Assembly (NCBI GenBank): GCA_023957245.1
Contig: JAMLHJ010000002.1
Coordinates: forward strand, 186,001-250,000
Source: Chitinophagales bacterium
GTDB taxonomy: Bacteria; Bacteroidota; Bacteroidia; Chitinophagales; JADIYW01
Length of the DNA: 64,000 nt
Reading direction: 5' to 3'
Below, in pieces: positions 18,974 to 29,120 of this stretch; the stretch's first letter is position 1, and every line of letters begins with the position of its first letter. Below the pieces are notes generated by a model. That model did no database searches and was not told the DNA's origin. It saw only the letters and a list, made by a program, of their open reading frames with translations. Both the position numbers and the translations under genes were made by a program.

Positions 18974-19183
18974 ATGGCTAATAAAAAATATGAAGAAGTG
19001 AAAAGCCTTACAGGTGAAGAGCTTTTGCAGCATATAGCTGATAATAAATTGAGATTACAGAGATTGCGTTTCAATCATGCTGTTTCTCCTCTTGAGAATC
19101 CGAATGTGCTTGGTGAGACCAGAAAGCTAATTGCCAGGCTGAAGACAGAACTCAGAAAACGTGAATTACAAAATAACGCGTAA
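18974..19183 (+). CDS. rpmC: 50S ribosomal protein L29
   Basis: A 69-residue two-helix protein near the tunnel exit next to L23. Family features are [33 protein letters not shown] and [18 protein letters not shown]. It lies between rplP (16 bases) and rpsQ (14 bases), the standard position. Confidence 0.97.
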   Translation: MANKKYEEVKSLTGEELLQHIADNKLRLQRLRFNHAVSPLENPNVLGETRKLIARLKTELRKRELQNNA

Positions 19184-19197
19184 AAAATTTAAGTCGA

Positions 19198-19461
19198 ATG
19201 AGCGAAGTAATTAGAAAACAACGTAAAACTAGAACAGGAAAAGTATCTAGTAATAAAATGGATAAAACCATTACAGTTATCGTTGTTCGTAAATTGAAAC
19301 ATCCTAAGTATGGTAAGTTTGTGAAAAAATCAAAAAAATTCCATGCGCATGATGAGAATAATGAGGCACAAGTTGGTGACCTTGTAAAAATAATGGAAAC
19401 TCGTCCTCTTAGCCGTACTAAGAGATGGAGAATGGTTGAAATTATAGAGAAAGCGAAATAA
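19198..19461 (+). CDS. rpsQ: 30S ribosomal protein S17
   Basis: An 87-residue OB-fold protein that binds 16S rRNA early in assembly. Seen are [41 protein letters not shown] and the signature [23 protein letters not shown]. Only one base separates it from rplN. Confidence 0.97.
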   Translation: MSEVIRKQRKTRTGKVSSNKMDKTITVIVVRKLKHPKYGKFVKKSKKFHAHDENNEAQVGDLVKIMETRPLSRTKRWRMVEIIEKAK

Positions 19462-19462
19462 T

Positions 19463-19831
19463 ATGATACAACAAGAATCAAGATTGAGAGTAGCTGATAA
19501 CAGTGGCGCTAAAGAAGTACTTTGTATTCGTGTACTAGGTGGTACAAGAAGAAGGTATGCTTCTATAGGAGATCAGATTGTTGTATCAGTTAAAGAAGCA
19601 GCACCAGGTGGCAACGTTAAGAAAAAACAAGTGTCTAAAGCTGTTATTGTTCGTACAAGAAAAGAAATTCGTAGAAAAGACGGTTCTTATATTAGATTTG
19701 ATGATAACGCAGTAGTGTTATTGAATAATAATGGTGAACCAAGAGGATCTCGTATCTTTGGACCTGTGGCACGTGAACTTCGTGACAAAGATTATATGAA
19801 AATTGTTTCACTAGCACCTGAAGTACTATAA
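19463..19831 (+). CDS. rplN: 50S ribosomal protein L14
   Basis: A 122-residue beta-barrel protein at the subunit interface, part of bridge contacts and the RsfS binding site. It begins [27 protein letters not shown] and ends in [23 protein letters not shown], both near-universal L14 segments. Confidence 0.98.
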   Translation: MIQQESRLRVADNSGAKEVLCIRVLGGTRRRYASIGDQIVVSVKEAAPGGNVKKKQVSKAVIVRTRKEIRRKDGSYIRFDDNAVVLLNNNGEPRGSRIFGPVARELRDKDYMKIVSLAPEVL

Positions 19832-19833
19832 TT

Positions 19834-20175
19834 ATGGCAAAGGAAGTTAAACAAAAACGTTTTCAACCAAAATTGAAAATTAAAAAAGGTGATACTGTAA
19901 AGGTATTATCTGGTGAGGATCGCGGAAATAAAGGAACTGTTTTGGAAGTATTCCCTGCAGACAATAAAGCAATTGTCGAAGGAGTAAATATGATTTCTAA
20001 ACATACTAAACCTTCTGCTAAAAATCCTAATGGAGGTATTGTTAAGCAAGAAGCTCCAATTCATATCTCTAACCTTCAAGTTGTTGTTGGCAATCAAGCT
20101 ACAAGAATAGGAAGAAAAGAGGTTGAAGGTAAGATTGTAAGATATTCTAAGAAAACTCAAGAGGTAATTGACTAA
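19834..20175 (+). CDS. rplX: 50S ribosomal protein L24
   Basis: A 113-residue KOW-domain protein that starts 50S assembly. The KOW motif is in [25 protein letters not shown], followed by [30 protein letters not shown]. It overlaps rplE by one base (TAATG), which implies coupled translation. Confidence 0.97.
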   Translation: MAKEVKQKRFQPKLKIKKGDTVKVLSGEDRGNKGTVLEVFPADNKAIVEGVNMISKHTKPSAKNPNGGIVKQEAPIHISNLQVVVGNQATRIGRKEVEGKIVRYSKKTQEVID

Positions 20176-20726
20176 TGAGCTACGAACCAAGACTTAAGAC
20201 AAAATACAAAGAGCAAGTCGCTCAGGCATTGATGCAAAAGTATCAATACAAAAGTATTATGCAAGTACCAAAAATTTCGAAAGTTGTTGTCAACCAAGGT
20301 ATTGGTGATGCAGTTGGAGATAAAAAGATGGTAGATACTTGTTTGGATGAGATTACACGTATTGTTGGACAGAAAGCAATTCCTACAAGATCAAAGAAGG
20401 CAATTTCTAACTTCAAATTGAGAGAAGATATGCCGATTGGTGTTAAAGTTACTTTGAGAGGTAACAAAATGTATGAATTTTTGGATAGATTGATTTCTAT
20501 TGCTTTACCTGGTGTACGTGATTTTAAAGGTATTAATGATAAATCTTTTGATGGTAGAGGTAATTATACTATGGGTATTACTGAACACATTATCTTCCCA
20601 GAAATTGATATCGATAAAATCAGCAGAATTAGTGGTATGGATATCTCTATTGTTACTACTGCAAACACAGATGAAGAAGCTTATAGCTTATTATCATTAA
20701 TCGGAATGCCTTTCAAAAAGAAATAA
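20175..20726 (+). CDS. rplE: 50S ribosomal protein L5
   Basis: A 183-residue protein that binds 5S rRNA and contacts the P-site tRNA and S13. Conserved blocks are [57 protein letters not shown] and [23 protein letters not shown]. Normal length. Confidence 0.98.
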   Translation: MSYEPRLKTKYKEQVAQALMQKYQYKSIMQVPKISKVVVNQGIGDAVGDKKMVDTCLDEITRIVGQKAIPTRSKKAISNFKLREDMPIGVKVTLRGNKMYEFLDRLISIALPGVRDFKGINDKSFDGRGNYTMGITEHIIFPEIDIDKISRISGMDISIVTTANTDEEAYSLLSLIGMPFKKK

Positions 20727-20736
20727 TAGATATACG

Positions 20737-21006
20737 ATGGCTAAAGAATCAATGAAAGCACGTGAAGTAAAAAGAGCGAAATTAGTCGCTAGATATGCTG
20801 CAAAACGTGAACAATACAAAGAAGAAGGGGAATGGGAAAAATTAGATGCTCTTCCTAAGAATTCTAGTAAAATTAGAATGAGAAACCGTTGTAAGATTAC
20901 TGGAAGACCTAGAGCTTATATCAGATTTTTCGGTATCTCAAGAATTAAATTCCGCGATTTGGCTCTTGATGGGAAAATTCCTGGAGTCACTAAAGCAAGT
21001 TGGTAA
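20737..21006 (+). CDS. rpsN: 30S ribosomal protein S14 (zinc-free type)
   Basis: An 89-residue protein of the 30S head, of the long form without the CxxC...CxxC zinc site: only one cysteine is present ([17 protein letters not shown]). Other marks are [21 protein letters not shown] and [18 protein letters not shown]. The zinc-free form removes a zinc requirement from this protein. Confidence 0.97.
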   Translation: MAKESMKAREVKRAKLVARYAAKREQYKEEGEWEKLDALPKNSSKIRMRNRCKITGRPRAYIRFFGISRIKFRDLALDGKIPGVTKASW

Positions 21007-21033
21007 TATTTTAAACGAAGAAATAAATAGGAG

Positions 21034-21432
21034 ATGGTTACAGATCCAATAGCAGATTACCTTACCCGTATTCGTAATGCGCAAATGGCGGGTCACACAG
21101 TAGTGGATATCCCAGCTTCAAATATGAAAAAGAAGCTGACAGAAATCTTATACGACAATGGTTATATCCTTCAGTATAGATTTGATGAGGAAGGTCCTCA
21201 AGGTACAATTAAGATCGCATTGAAATATGATGTGGAATCTAAAAAACCAGTCATTAAAGAACTTGTAAGAGTTTCTAGACCAGGTTTGAGAAAGTATATC
21301 CATGTTGGTGGAATCCCACGTATCAAAAATGGTTTGGGGATTGCAATATTGTCCACATCTAAAGGTGTTATCACTGACAAGGAAGCTAGAAACTTGAAAG
21401 TTGGTGGTGAGATTATTTGTTATATTTACTAA
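21034..21432 (+). CDS. rpsH: 30S ribosomal protein S8
   Basis: A 132-residue protein binding the central domain of 16S rRNA. Features: VTDPIADYLTRIRNAQMAGH at the start, VSRPGLRKYIHVGGIPRIKNGLGIAILSTSKGVITDKEAR toward the end. In E. coli S8 represses the spc genes; a matching site near rplE was not identified by eye. Confidence 0.98.
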   Translation: MVTDPIADYLTRIRNAQMAGHTVVDIPASNMKKKLTEILYDNGYILQYRFDEEGPQGTIKIALKYDVESKKPVIKELVRVSRPGLRKYIHVGGIPRIKNGLGIAILSTSKGVITDKEARNLKVGGEIICYIY

Positions 21433-21444
21433 AATCAAACGAAA

Positions 21445-22008
21445 ATGTCACGTATTGGTAAATCGCCGATAACAATCCCTTCTGGTGTACAAGTATCAGT
21501 TGCTGATAATAATGTTATCACAGTAAAAGGACCTAAAGGTACCTTGACTGAAAAATTAGATAGAGATATTACGGTTTCTGTCGAAGATGGAGTTTTGACT
21601 GTGAATAGACCTACAGATCAAAAACGTCATAAAGCTCTTCATGGACTGTATCGTTCATTGTTGAATAACATGGTTCAAGGTGTAACTAACGGTTATGTTA
21701 AGGTTTTAGATGTGATTGGTGTCGGTTACAGAGCAAGTAATCAAGGAAATATTTTAGAGTTAGCTATTGGTTATTCTCACCCTATTTTCATTGTTCTTCC
21801 TAAAGAAATTACAGTTACAACTGAAACTCTTAAAGGACAAGCTCCAAAAATAAAATTGGAATCTACTGACAAACAATTGGTAGGACAAGTAGCAGCTAAA
21901 ATACGTTCATTACGTAAACCTGAACCATATAAAGGTAAAGGTATCCGCTACACAGATGAAATTGTTAGAAGAAAAGCAGGTAAATCTGCAGGTGGTAAGA
22001 AAAAATAA
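21445..22008 (+). CDS. rplF: 50S ribosomal protein L6
   Basis: A 187-residue two-domain protein near the sarcin-ricin loop. It begins MSRIGKSPITIPSGVQVSV and has the second-domain signature EPYKGKGIRYTDEIVRRKAGKSAGG. Both repeats appear complete. Confidence 0.98.
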   Translation: MSRIGKSPITIPSGVQVSVADNNVITVKGPKGTLTEKLDRDITVSVEDGVLTVNRPTDQKRHKALHGLYRSLLNNMVQGVTNGYVKVLDVIGVGYRASNQGNILELAIGYSHPIFIVLPKEITVTTETLKGQAPKIKLESTDKQLVGQVAAKIRSLRKPEPYKGKGIRYTDEIVRRKAGKSAGGKKK

Positions 22009-22019
22009 AATAATCAGAT

Positions 22020-22367
22020 ATGTCTAATACTGTTTTAAGAAGACAAAGAATTAAGCTTCGAATTAGAAAGGCCGTTAATGGAACTTCTGATAGACCAAGA
22101 TTGAGTGTATTTAGAAGCAATAAAGAAATTTATGCTCAATTAATTGATGACGTTTCTAAAAAAACAATTCTTTCTACCTCTTCTATTAAATTGAATAAAG
22201 AAGGTAAAACAAAAACTGAAATTGCTAAAGAAGTTGGACAAGTTGTAGCACAACTTTCTATTCAAGCGGGAATCAATAGTGTTGTTTTCGATAGAAACGG
22301 TTACCTTTATCACGGTAGAGTGAAAGCTTTAGCAGAAGGTGCACGTGAAAATGGTCTAAATTTTTAA
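22020..22367 (+). CDS. rplR: 50S ribosomal protein L18
   Basis: A 115-residue 5S rRNA-binding protein. Marks are the basic N-terminus [38 protein letters not shown] and the C-terminal [26 protein letters not shown]. Normal length. Confidence 0.98.
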   Translation: MSNTVLRRQRIKLRIRKAVNGTSDRPRLSVFRSNKEIYAQLIDDVSKKTILSTSSIKLNKEGKTKTEIAKEVGQVVAQLSIQAGINSVVFDRNGYLYHGRVKALAEGARENGLNF

Positions 22368-22390
22368 ATTCTAACTAAGAATATATATTC

Positions 22391-22909
22391 ATGGCAAACG
22401 GCAAAGAAAATAAATTAAGAGCAAGTGAAACTGATCTTAAAGAGCGTGTTGTTAATATTCAGCGTGTAGCTAAAGTAACTAAAGGTGGTCGTACATTCAG
22501 CTTTTCAGCATTAGTTGTTGTAGGTGATGAGAATGGTACTATAGGCTTTGGTCTTGGTAAAGCAAGAGAAGTTCAAGGAGCTATTGCTAAAGGCATTGAT
22601 GATGCAAAAAAGAATTTGATTAAAATTCCTGTTTATAAAGGAACTATTCCTCACGAACAGAGTGCTAGATTAGATGGAGCTAAAGTTCTTATTAAACCTG
22701 CAACTGACGGTACTGGAGTTATCGCTGGTGGTTCTATGAGACATGTTCTTGAAAGTGCTGGTATTCAAAACGTTCTTGCAAAATCTTTAGGTTCTAATAA
22801 TCCTCACAACGTTGTTAAAGCTACTTTTTTAGCTCTTTCAGAATTGAGAGATCCTATTCAAGTTGCTAAAGTAAGAGGTCAAAAATTAAGTAAAGTTTTC
22901 AATGGTTAA
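22391..22909 (+). CDS. rpsE: 30S ribosomal protein S5
   Basis: A 172-residue protein at the mRNA entry site, involved in decoding fidelity. The double-stranded RNA-binding fold is marked by [36 protein letters not shown], followed by the C-terminal [32 protein letters not shown] block. The spectinomycin-contact loop in KGGRTF is intact. Confidence 0.98.
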   Translation: MANGKENKLRASETDLKERVVNIQRVAKVTKGGRTFSFSALVVVGDENGTIGFGLGKAREVQGAIAKGIDDAKKNLIKIPVYKGTIPHEQSARLDGAKVLIKPATDGTGVIAGGSMRHVLESAGIQNVLAKSLGSNNPHNVVKATFLALSELRDPIQVAKVRGQKLSKVFNG

Positions 22910-22913
22910 TCAA

Positions 22914-23093
22914 ATGGCAAGAATCAAATTAACTCAAGTGAAAAGTGTCATTGATAGGACACAAAAACAAAAAGACACTATGATTGCTTTAGGTCTGAAA
23001 AAAATCAATAGCTCTGTTGAACATGAAGCTAATGCTCAGATTTTGGGAATGGTAGAGAAAGTAAAACATTTAATAACAGTAGAAGAACTATAG
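22914..23093 (+). CDS. rpmD: 50S ribosomal protein L30
   Basis: A 59-residue protein. The sequence ARIKLTQVKSVIDRTQKQKDTMIALGLKKIN carries the L30 signature. I place the start at the ATG at 22914 (MARIKL): an in-frame ATG at 22902 would overlap the end of rpsE and add four residues absent from the family. Confidence 0.97.
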   Translation: MARIKLTQVKSVIDRTQKQKDTMIALGLKKINSSVEHEANAQILGMVEKVKHLITVEEL

Positions 23094-23096
23094 TTC

Positions 23097-23543
23097 ATGA
23101 ATTTATCTAATTTGAAGCCTGCGAAAGGCGCTGTTAAACAGGCAAAAAGAATTGCACGTGGTCAAGGTTCTGGTTCAGGAGGAACAGCAGGCAAAGGTCA
23201 TAAAGGTGCTAGATCTCGTTCTGGATATAAAACAAAACGTGGGTTTGAAGGTGGTCAAATGCCTCTTCAAAGAAGAATACCTAAGAGAGGTTTTAAAAAC
23301 TTCAATAGAGTAGAGTATGCTGTGATTAACTTGGCTCAATTACAAGCAATTGCTGACAAACACAATATCACTAACTTCGATTATGAAACTTTCAGATCTT
23401 TGAGAATAATTTCTCAAGATGAAATTTTGAAAGTCTTAGCTAACGGTGAATTGAATGTTGCTATCACTATCGAAGCTCATGCTTTTAGTGAGAAAGCAAA
23501 AGCAGCTATTGAAGAAAAAGGTGGTAAAGTATCTACTATATAA
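23097..23543 (+). CDS. rplO: 50S ribosomal protein L15
   Basis: A 148-residue assembly protein of the 50S subunit. The long glycine/arginine-rich N-terminal extension (RIARGQGSGSGGTAGKGHKGARSRSG..., FEGGQMPLQRRIPKRGFKN) and the globular C-terminal part ending EEKGGKVSTI are both typical. It is 7 bases before secY, the standard neighbour. Confidence 0.98.
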   Translation: MNLSNLKPAKGAVKQAKRIARGQGSGSGGTAGKGHKGARSRSGYKTKRGFEGGQMPLQRRIPKRGFKNFNRVEYAVINLAQLQAIADKHNITNFDYETFRSLRIISQDEILKVLANGELNVAITIEAHAFSEKAKAAIEEKGGKVSTI

Positions 23544-23550
23544 TTGATTT

Positions 23551-24900
23551 ATGAAAGGATTTATCGAGACGATTAAAAATATTTGGGGTATAGTAGAACT
23601 TAGAAATAAGATATTATACACACTAGGTCTTTTATTTATTTATAGACTAGGTACTTTTGTTATCCTTCCCGGTATTGATCCAAGACAATTATCTCAATTG
23701 TCAAGTGCTGGTAGTAATAATCTTTTTGGCATATTTGATATGTTTGCTGGTGGTGCATTTGGTAGAGCGTCAGTTTTTGCTCTTGGTATTATGCCTTATA
23801 TCTCAGCTTCAATCGTTATGCAGTTAATGACAATTGCTGTTCCTTACTTTCAAAAACTTCAAAAAGAAGGTGAAAGTGGTCAGAAAAAAATCAATCAAAT
23901 CACTCGTTACGGAACTGTATTTGTTACTTTACTTCAAGCATCTGCTTATGTGAAATATTTACAATTCCTTACTGGTAATAGTATTTTAATTAATCCTGCA
24001 TTGTTTTGGTTGTCAACAACTGTTATTTTGACGGGTGGTACTATCTTCGTGATGTGGTTGGGTGAAAAGATTCAAGATTCAGGAATTGGAAACGGTACAT
24101 CATTAATCATTATGGCTGGTATTATTGCGACATTACCTGCTTCTCTTTATCAAGAGATTACTTTTAGAATATCTGGCGGTACAGCTTCTGGTGTTTTACT
24201 TTTAATTGTAGAAATGGTTGCTTTAGCTGTTATTATAATGACTACTGTAGCATTGATTCAGGCAGTAAGGAAAGTTCCTATTACTAGAGCTAAAAAGATG
24301 ATTGGTAATACTCCAGTTGCTGGGCAAAGAGATTTTTTACCTTTGAAAGTAAATATTGCTGGTGTAATGCCAATAATTTTTGCACAAGCATTTTTATTTA
24401 TCCCTGCTACTTTAATTCAATTCTTTCCTAATTTAATTGATGAGAGTTTGGGTCAAAAATTGAGTGATTATACATCATTGCCTTATACAATTTTAATGTT
24501 TGTTTTAGTTGTACTTTTTACTTATTTTTATACTGCTCTAATTGTTAATCCTACTCAAATTTCTGATGATTTGAAAAGGAATAATGGTTTCATTCCAGGA
24601 GTAAAACCTGGTATTGACACTACTGAGTATATAGATTCTATTACTTCTAAAATAACATTTCCAGGTGCAGTGTTTTTGGGAATTATTGCAATCCTTCCGA
24701 CGTTTGCTCGTCTAGCTGGAGTTAACTCTCAATTTGCTGTATTTTTTGGAGGAACATCATTGTTAATTATGGTTGCTGTAGTTTTGGATACGATTCAACA
24801 AGTCAATAGTCATTTATTGAATCGCCATTATGATAGCCTGACAAAATCTGGTTCAAGAACTAGAGTAAGAACGGCATCAACAACGAGTGCAAATCAATAA
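23551..24900 (+). CDS. secY: Protein translocase subunit SecY
   Basis: A 449-residue integral membrane protein, the channel of the Sec translocon. About ten hydrophobic segments are visible; conserved marks are RLGTFVILPGIDP, ALGIMPYISASIVMQLM (a SecY signature) and the cytosolic loop RKVPITRAKKMIGNTPVAGQRDFLPLKVN. SecE and SecG are not in this run. Location between rplO and map is usual for the phylum; adk is absent here. Confidence 0.97.
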   Translation: MKGFIETIKNIWGIVELRNKILYTLGLLFIYRLGTFVILPGIDPRQLSQLSSAGSNNLFGIFDMFAGGAFGRASVFALGIMPYISASIVMQLMTIAVPYFQKLQKEGESGQKKINQITRYGTVFVTLLQASAYVKYLQFLTGNSILINPALFWLSTTVILTGGTIFVMWLGEKIQDSGIGNGTSLIIMAGIIATLPASLYQEITFRISGGTASGVLLLIVEMVALAVIIMTTVALIQAVRKVPITRAKKMIGNTPVAGQRDFLPLKVNIAGVMPIIFAQAFLFIPATLIQFFPNLIDESLGQKLSDYTSLPYTILMFVLVVLFTYFYTALIVNPTQISDDLKRNNGFIPGVKPGIDTTEYIDSITSKITFPGAVFLGIIAILPTFARLAGVNSQFAVFFGGTSLLIMVAVVLDTIQQVNSHLLNRHYDSLTKSGSRTRVRTASTTSANQ

Positions 24901-24902
24901 TA

Positions 24903-25703
24903 ATGATTCAGTTTAAGAGTGAAGAGGAAATTGAGCTTATGCGCATCAGTTCTTTGATGGTCAGCGGTACACATGCAGCATTAGTTCCTTTTATTAAACC
25001 TGGCGTAACTCTTAAATATTTAGATAAAATCGCTGAACAATATATTAAAGACCAAGGAGCCTATCCTTCATTTCTAGGCTATAATGGTTTTCCTGCTTCT
25101 TTATGTTTATCTGTAAACGAAGAAGTTGTTCATGGAATCCCATCAGATAGAGAAGTAAAGGAAGGAGATATCCTCTCGGTAGATTGTGGAGTGAAAATGA
25201 ATGGATTTCATGGAGATTCAGCTTTTACATTTCCGGTCTGTGTTACAGATACAAGTCACTTGAATTTGTTGAAAATTACCTTAGAATCATTGAATAAAGG
25301 TATTCAACAGGTTAAAGTGGGAAATCGCACTGGTGATATTGGCTATGCAGTCCAATATCATACTGAGAAACTGCATGGTTATGGTGTTGTTCGTGAATTA
25401 GTAGGTCATGGTATTGGTCGAAATCTTCATGAAGCTCCAGATGTTCCTAATTATGGCAAAAAAGGTAATGGGTACAGATTGATTGCAGGAATGGTTATTG
25501 CGATTGAACCTATGATTAACTTAGGTACACATAAAGTGAAGCAACTTAAAGATGGATGGACGATTGTAACTGCTGATGGAAAGCCTTCTGCGCACTTCGA
25601 ACATACTGTTGCGATAACACAAAATGGGTACGATATATTAAGTAATCATGAGTTGATTTTTAATGAAATAAAAAATAGCGAATATATTACTGATTTCCAA
25701 TAA
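24903..25703 (+). CDS. map: Type I methionine aminopeptidase
   Basis: A 266-residue metallopeptidase that removes the initiator methionine from nascent proteins. Metal ligands are seen in order: Asp in [16 protein letters not shown] (two aspartates), His in [12 protein letters not shown], Glu in [11 protein letters not shown] and Glu in HFEHTVAI. Length and pattern match the short type I form. It starts two bases after the secY stop, so it is probably translated from the same mRNA. Confidence 0.96.
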   Translation: MIQFKSEEEIELMRISSLMVSGTHAALVPFIKPGVTLKYLDKIAEQYIKDQGAYPSFLGYNGFPASLCLSVNEEVVHGIPSDREVKEGDILSVDCGVKMNGFHGDSAFTFPVCVTDTSHLNLLKITLESLNKGIQQVKVGNRTGDIGYAVQYHTEKLHGYGVVRELVGHGIGRNLHEAPDVPNYGKKGNGYRLIAGMVIAIEPMINLGTHKVKQLKDGWTIVTADGKPSAHFEHTVAITQNGYDILSNHELIFNEIKNSEYITDFQ

Positions 25704-25734
25704 AAAGTCAGATATTTGCAATTCTTTTAAAACT

Positions 25735-25953
25735 ATGGCAAAACAAGACCTACTAAAACTGGATGGAACCATCGTGGAAGCACTTTCTAACGCTATGTTT
25801 AGAGTGCAACTAGAGAATGGTCATCAGATTGTAGCTACTATCTCTGGAAAAATGCGTATGCACTATATTCGTATTCTTCCTGGTGATAAAGTAGCAGTCG
25901 AATTGTCACCTTATGATTTAACTAGAGGACGAATTACCTTCAGGTATAAATAA
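25735..25953 (+). CDS. infA: Translation initiation factor IF-1
   Basis: A 72-residue OB-fold (S1-like) factor that occupies the A site during initiation. The sequence [29 protein letters not shown] and [29 protein letters not shown] is near-universal. It lies 31 bases after map and 8 before rpmJ. Confidence 0.98.
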   Translation: MAKQDLLKLDGTIVEALSNAMFRVQLENGHQIVATISGKMRMHYIRILPGDKVAVELSPYDLTRGRITFRYK

Positions 25954-25961
25954 ACAGAACG

Positions 25962-26078
25962 ATGAAAGTAAGAGCATCAATTAAAAAGCGCAGCACAGAC
26001 TGCATTACGGTAAGGCGCAAGGGTAAGCTTTACATCATTAATAAGAAAAACCCTAAGTTTAAACAAAGACAAGGATAG
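25962..26078 (+). CDS. rpmJ: 50S ribosomal protein L36
   Basis: A 38-residue protein, [14 protein letters not shown]... ending NPKFKQRQG. It is the last small component of the 50S near the GTPase centre. Only one cysteine (Cys14) remains of the usual zinc ribbon, so this is the zinc-free type, like S14 in this locus. It sits between infA and rpsM with gaps of 8 and 2 bases. Confidence 0.97.
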   Translation: MKVRASIKKRSTDCITVRRKGKLYIINKKNPKFKQRQG

Positions 26079-26080
26079 AT

Positions 26081-26458
26081 ATGGCAAGGATTGCTGGTAT
26101 AGATTTACCAAAAAACAAGCGTGGTTATATTGCGCTTACGTATGTTTACGGAATCGGGCGCACAGTCGCTTTAGAGGTCTTAGAAAAGGCAGGTATTGAG
26201 CCTACACTTAAAGTTTATGAATGGTCAGATGAGCAAGCTGCTGATATTCGTGCTATTTTGGCAAATGAGTATAAAGTAGAAGGACAATTAAGATCTGAAG
26301 TTCAAATGAACATTAAGCGTTTGATGGACATTGGCTGTTATAGAGGTATTCGTCATCGTAAAGGTTTGCCTTTGAGAGGACAAAGAACTAAATGTAATGC
26401 TCGTACACGTAAAGGTAAGCGTAAGACAGTTGCTGGTAAGAAAAAAGTTACTAAATAA
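26081..26458 (+). CDS. rpsM: 30S ribosomal protein S13
   Basis: A 125-residue protein of the 30S head contacting tRNA and the 50S subunit. Marks are [63 protein letters not shown] and a basic C-terminus. Normal length for the family. Confidence 0.98.
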   Translation: MARIAGIDLPKNKRGYIALTYVYGIGRTVALEVLEKAGIEPTLKVYEWSDEQAADIRAILANEYKVEGQLRSEVQMNIKRLMDIGCYRGIRHRKGLPLRGQRTKCNARTRKGKRKTVAGKKKVTK

Positions 26459-26482
26459 TCCTTAGCTTAAAAATTTTATATT

Positions 26483-26875
26483 ATGGCACAAAAATCATCT
26501 AAGACGGTTAAAAAACGCGTAGTTAAAGTTGAAGCTGAGGGATTAGCTTATATTAAAGCGTCATTTAATAACCTTATTGTAAGTTTGACTAATAAGCAAG
26601 GTCAAGTTATCTCATGGTCTTCTTCAGGAAAGAATGGCTTTAGAGGTTCAAAGAAAAGTACACCTTATGCAGCTCAAGTTTCTGTATCAGATGCAGCTAA
26701 GACTGCTTATGATTTAGGACTTCGTAAAGTAGAAGTTTTCGTTAAGGGACCTGGTGCTGGTAGAGAGTCAGCTATTCGTTCTCTTGGAACAAGTGGATTA
26801 GAAGTAACTATAATAAGAGATGTTACTCCAATTCCTCACAATGGTTGTCGCCCTCCTAAAAAGCGTAGAGTTTAA
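26483..26875 (+). CDS. rpsK: 30S ribosomal protein S11
   Basis: A 130-residue platform protein. Signatures are [44 protein letters not shown] in part, [13 protein letters not shown] and the universal C-terminus [18 protein letters not shown]. Normal length. Confidence 0.98.
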   Translation: MAQKSSKTVKKRVVKVEAEGLAYIKASFNNLIVSLTNKQGQVISWSSSGKNGFRGSKKSTPYAAQVSVSDAAKTAYDLGLRKVEVFVKGPGAGRESAIRSLGTSGLEVTIIRDVTPIPHNGCRPPKKRRV

Positions 26876-26900
26876 TCCTTATTTTTTTTAATTATAGATA

Positions 26901-27509
26901 ATGGCAAGATATACAGGTCCTCGTACCAAAAAATCAAGATCTTTCGGTGAGTCAATATTCGGATATGATAAATATTTCGAAAAGCGTAAGTATGCTCCAG
27001 GACAACATGGTGCCTCAAAGAAAAGAGGTTCTAAGTCTGAGTATGCAATTCAGTTGAAAGAGAAACAAAAAGCTAAATATACTTATGGTGTATTAGAGAA
27101 ACAATTTGCTAAAATTTTTGATGAGGCAAATAGAAGACAAGGTGTAACTGGTGAAATTCTTTTGACTTTGTTGGAATTGAGATTGGATAATACTGTTTTC
27201 AGATTGGGTTTAGCTCCAACTAGAAGTGGTGCTCGTCAATTGGTTTCTCATAAACATATCACTGTTAATGGACGTATCGTAAATATTCCATCTTATACTC
27301 TAAGAGTTGGTGATGTTGTAGGAGTACGTGATAAATCTAAGACTATTGATATGATTGTTGATAGTGTAAAAGCTACTAACGTTAAGAAATTCAATTGGTT
27401 AGAATTTAACTCAGAAAAATTAGAAGGTAGATATATAGAAATCCCAGAAAGATCTCTAATCCCTGAGAATATTAAAGAGCAATTAATCGTAGAGTTGTAC
27501 TCTAAATAA
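26901..27509 (+). CDS. rpsD: 30S ribosomal protein S4
   Basis: A 202-residue primary 16S rRNA-binding protein. It begins [17 protein letters not shown] and contains an S4 RNA-binding domain ([38 protein letters not shown] region). No zinc-binding cysteines are present in the N-terminal domain. In E. coli S4 represses the alpha operon; no pseudoknot was sought successfully here. Confidence 0.98.
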   Translation: MARYTGPRTKKSRSFGESIFGYDKYFEKRKYAPGQHGASKKRGSKSEYAIQLKEKQKAKYTYGVLEKQFAKIFDEANRRQGVTGEILLTLLELRLDNTVFRLGLAPTRSGARQLVSHKHITVNGRIVNIPSYTLRVGDVVGVRDKSKTIDMIVDSVKATNVKKFNWLEFNSEKLEGRYIEIPERSLIPENIKEQLIVELYSK

Positions 27510-27533
27510 TTTTAAATTTATAAATTATCCTGC

Positions 27534-28529
27534 ATGGCATTATTAGCGTTTCAAAAGCCTGATAAGATTATTCTTCAAAAAGCAACTGATTTTGAAGGTA
27601 TCTTTGAATTTAGCCCTTTAGAACCAGGGTTCGGTGCGACAGTAGGTAACGCATTGAGGAGAGTTTTACTTTCTTCTTTAGAAGGGTTTGCTATTACTTC
27701 TATCAAAATAGCAGGTGTAGATCATGAATTTTCAACTATCAAAGGTGTAATTGAAGATGTTACTGAGATTGTCTTAAATCTCAAACAGGTACGTCTTAAG
27801 CGCGTTTTGAATGATGGAGAAGTAGGTCCAGATAAATTATTCTTATCTATTAAAGGTAAAGACCAATTTTTAGCTGGTGAAATTGAAGCTCACAGCAATG
27901 TGTATTCAGTTACTAATCCTGATCTAGTTATCTGTAATATGGAGAAGAATGTGCATCTCGAAATTGAATTAACTATTGGAAAAGGACGTGGTTATGTACC
28001 TGCAGAAGAGCAATCAATAGATAGTTCAGTGATTGGCACTATTCCTATTGACTCTATTTATACACCAATTAAAAATGTTCGATATAAAGTTGAAAATACT
28101 CGTGTTGAACAGAAAACAGATTATGAAAAATTGGTGATTGAAATCAAAACTGATGGAACTATCCATCCTGAAGATGCTATAAAAGAATCTGCAAAGATTT
28201 TGATTCAGCATTTGATGTTGATTTCTGACGAAAATATTAGTTTCGATACAGAGGATTCTGCTCAAGAAGAAGTGGTTGATGAACACGTATTACACATGCG
28301 TAAGATTCTTAAAACTCCACTTGAAGATATGGATCTTTCAGTTAGAGCATTTAACTGTCTTAAAGCAGCTAAAATCAATACTTTGGCTGAATTGGTGCAG
28401 TATGATACAAACGAGTTGTTGAAATTTAGAAACTTCGGTAGAAAATCACTCGTAGAGATAGAACAATTAATTATAGAGAAAGGTCTTTCATTTGGAATGG
28501 ATCTATCCAAATTCAAATTAGAGGATTAA
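27534..28529 (+). CDS. rpoA: RNA polymerase alpha subunit
   Basis: A 331-residue core polymerase subunit. The N-terminal dimerisation domain holds [23 protein letters not shown] and [16 protein letters not shown]. The C-terminal domain (about residues 255-331) contains the DNA/activator-binding helix-hairpin-helix region ([42 protein letters not shown]). Position between rpsD and rplQ is the classic alpha order. Confidence 0.98.
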   Translation: MALLAFQKPDKIILQKATDFEGIFEFSPLEPGFGATVGNALRRVLLSSLEGFAITSIKIAGVDHEFSTIKGVIEDVTEIVLNLKQVRLKRVLNDGEVGPDKLFLSIKGKDQFLAGEIEAHSNVYSVTNPDLVICNMEKNVHLEIELTIGKGRGYVPAEEQSIDSSVIGTIPIDSIYTPIKNVRYKVENTRVEQKTDYEKLVIEIKTDGTIHPEDAIKESAKILIQHLMLISDENISFDTEDSAQEEVVDEHVLHMRKILKTPLEDMDLSVRAFNCLKAAKINTLAELVQYDTNELLKFRNFGRKSLVEIEQLIIEKGLSFGMDLSKFKLED

Positions 28530-28548
28530 TCCGTAAAAAGGTAATATA

Positions 28549-29037
28549 ATGAGACACGGAAACAGTATAAATCACCTAGGAAGAAAGTACGGTCATAGAA
28601 GTGCTTTGTTGTCCAATCTAGCAACTTCTTTGATTATTAATAAACGTATAGTCACAACTGTTGCTAAAGCTAAAGAACTTAGAAAGTTTGTAGAACCAAT
28701 AATTACTAGAAGTAAAGATAATTCTACTAATAGCAGAAGGGTTGCTTTTAGTTATTTGAAAGATAAATCAGCTGCTAAAGAATTATTTGATGTAGTAGGA
28801 CCTGCGGTTGCTAATCGTCCTGGAGGCTATGTTCGTATTATTAAATCTGGATTTAGACCAGGTGATAATGCAGAAATGGCATACATCGAATTAGTTGACT
28901 TTAATGATGTATATTCTAAAGGAACTTCTGCAGATGCTAAAAAGAAAACTCGTCGTTCTAGAGGGTCAAAGAAAGTTGAAACTACTTCTACTCCTGAAAC
29001 AGACAATTCTGATGTAGTAAATGCTACTGAAGAATAG
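28549..29037 (+). CDS. rplQ: 50S ribosomal protein L17
   Basis: A 162-residue protein near the tunnel exit. The core (residues 1-120) begins [29 protein letters not shown] and carries [20 protein letters not shown]. Residues about 125-162 are a low-complexity tail, first Lys/Arg-rich ([12 protein letters not shown]) then acidic/polar, an extension common in Bacteroidota. It is the last gene of the ribosomal run and is followed by a terminator. Confidence 0.97.
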   Translation: MRHGNSINHLGRKYGHRSALLSNLATSLIINKRIVTTVAKAKELRKFVEPIITRSKDNSTNSRRVAFSYLKDKSAAKELFDVVGPAVANRPGGYVRIIKSGFRPGDNAEMAYIELVDFNDVYSKGTSADAKKKTRRSRGSKKVETTSTPETDNSDVVNATEE

Positions 29038-29059
29038 AAATGAATAAAGATTTTTATAA

Positions 29060-29092
29060 AGGATAGTACTTTTTGTGCTATCCTTTTTTTTT
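29060..29092 (+). terminator. Terminator closing the ribosomal locus
   Basis: GGATAG pairs with CTATCC around a T-rich loop (29061-29083) and is followed by eight Ts. It ends the run that begins at rpsL; no other convincing intrinsic terminator was noticed inside the 18-kb run. Confidence 0.8.
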
Positions 29093-29108
29093 ACATATAG
29101 GATAGTAT

Positions 29109-29116
29109 TATTTTTG
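29109..29116 (+). promoter_or_regulatory. -7 element of carA
   Basis: TATTTTTG, exact TAnnTTTG, with its final G five bases before the carA ATG (29121). No TTG at the right distance is present. The spacing predicts a transcript starting at or next to the start codon. Confidence 0.5.
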
Positions 29117-29120
29117 CAAT

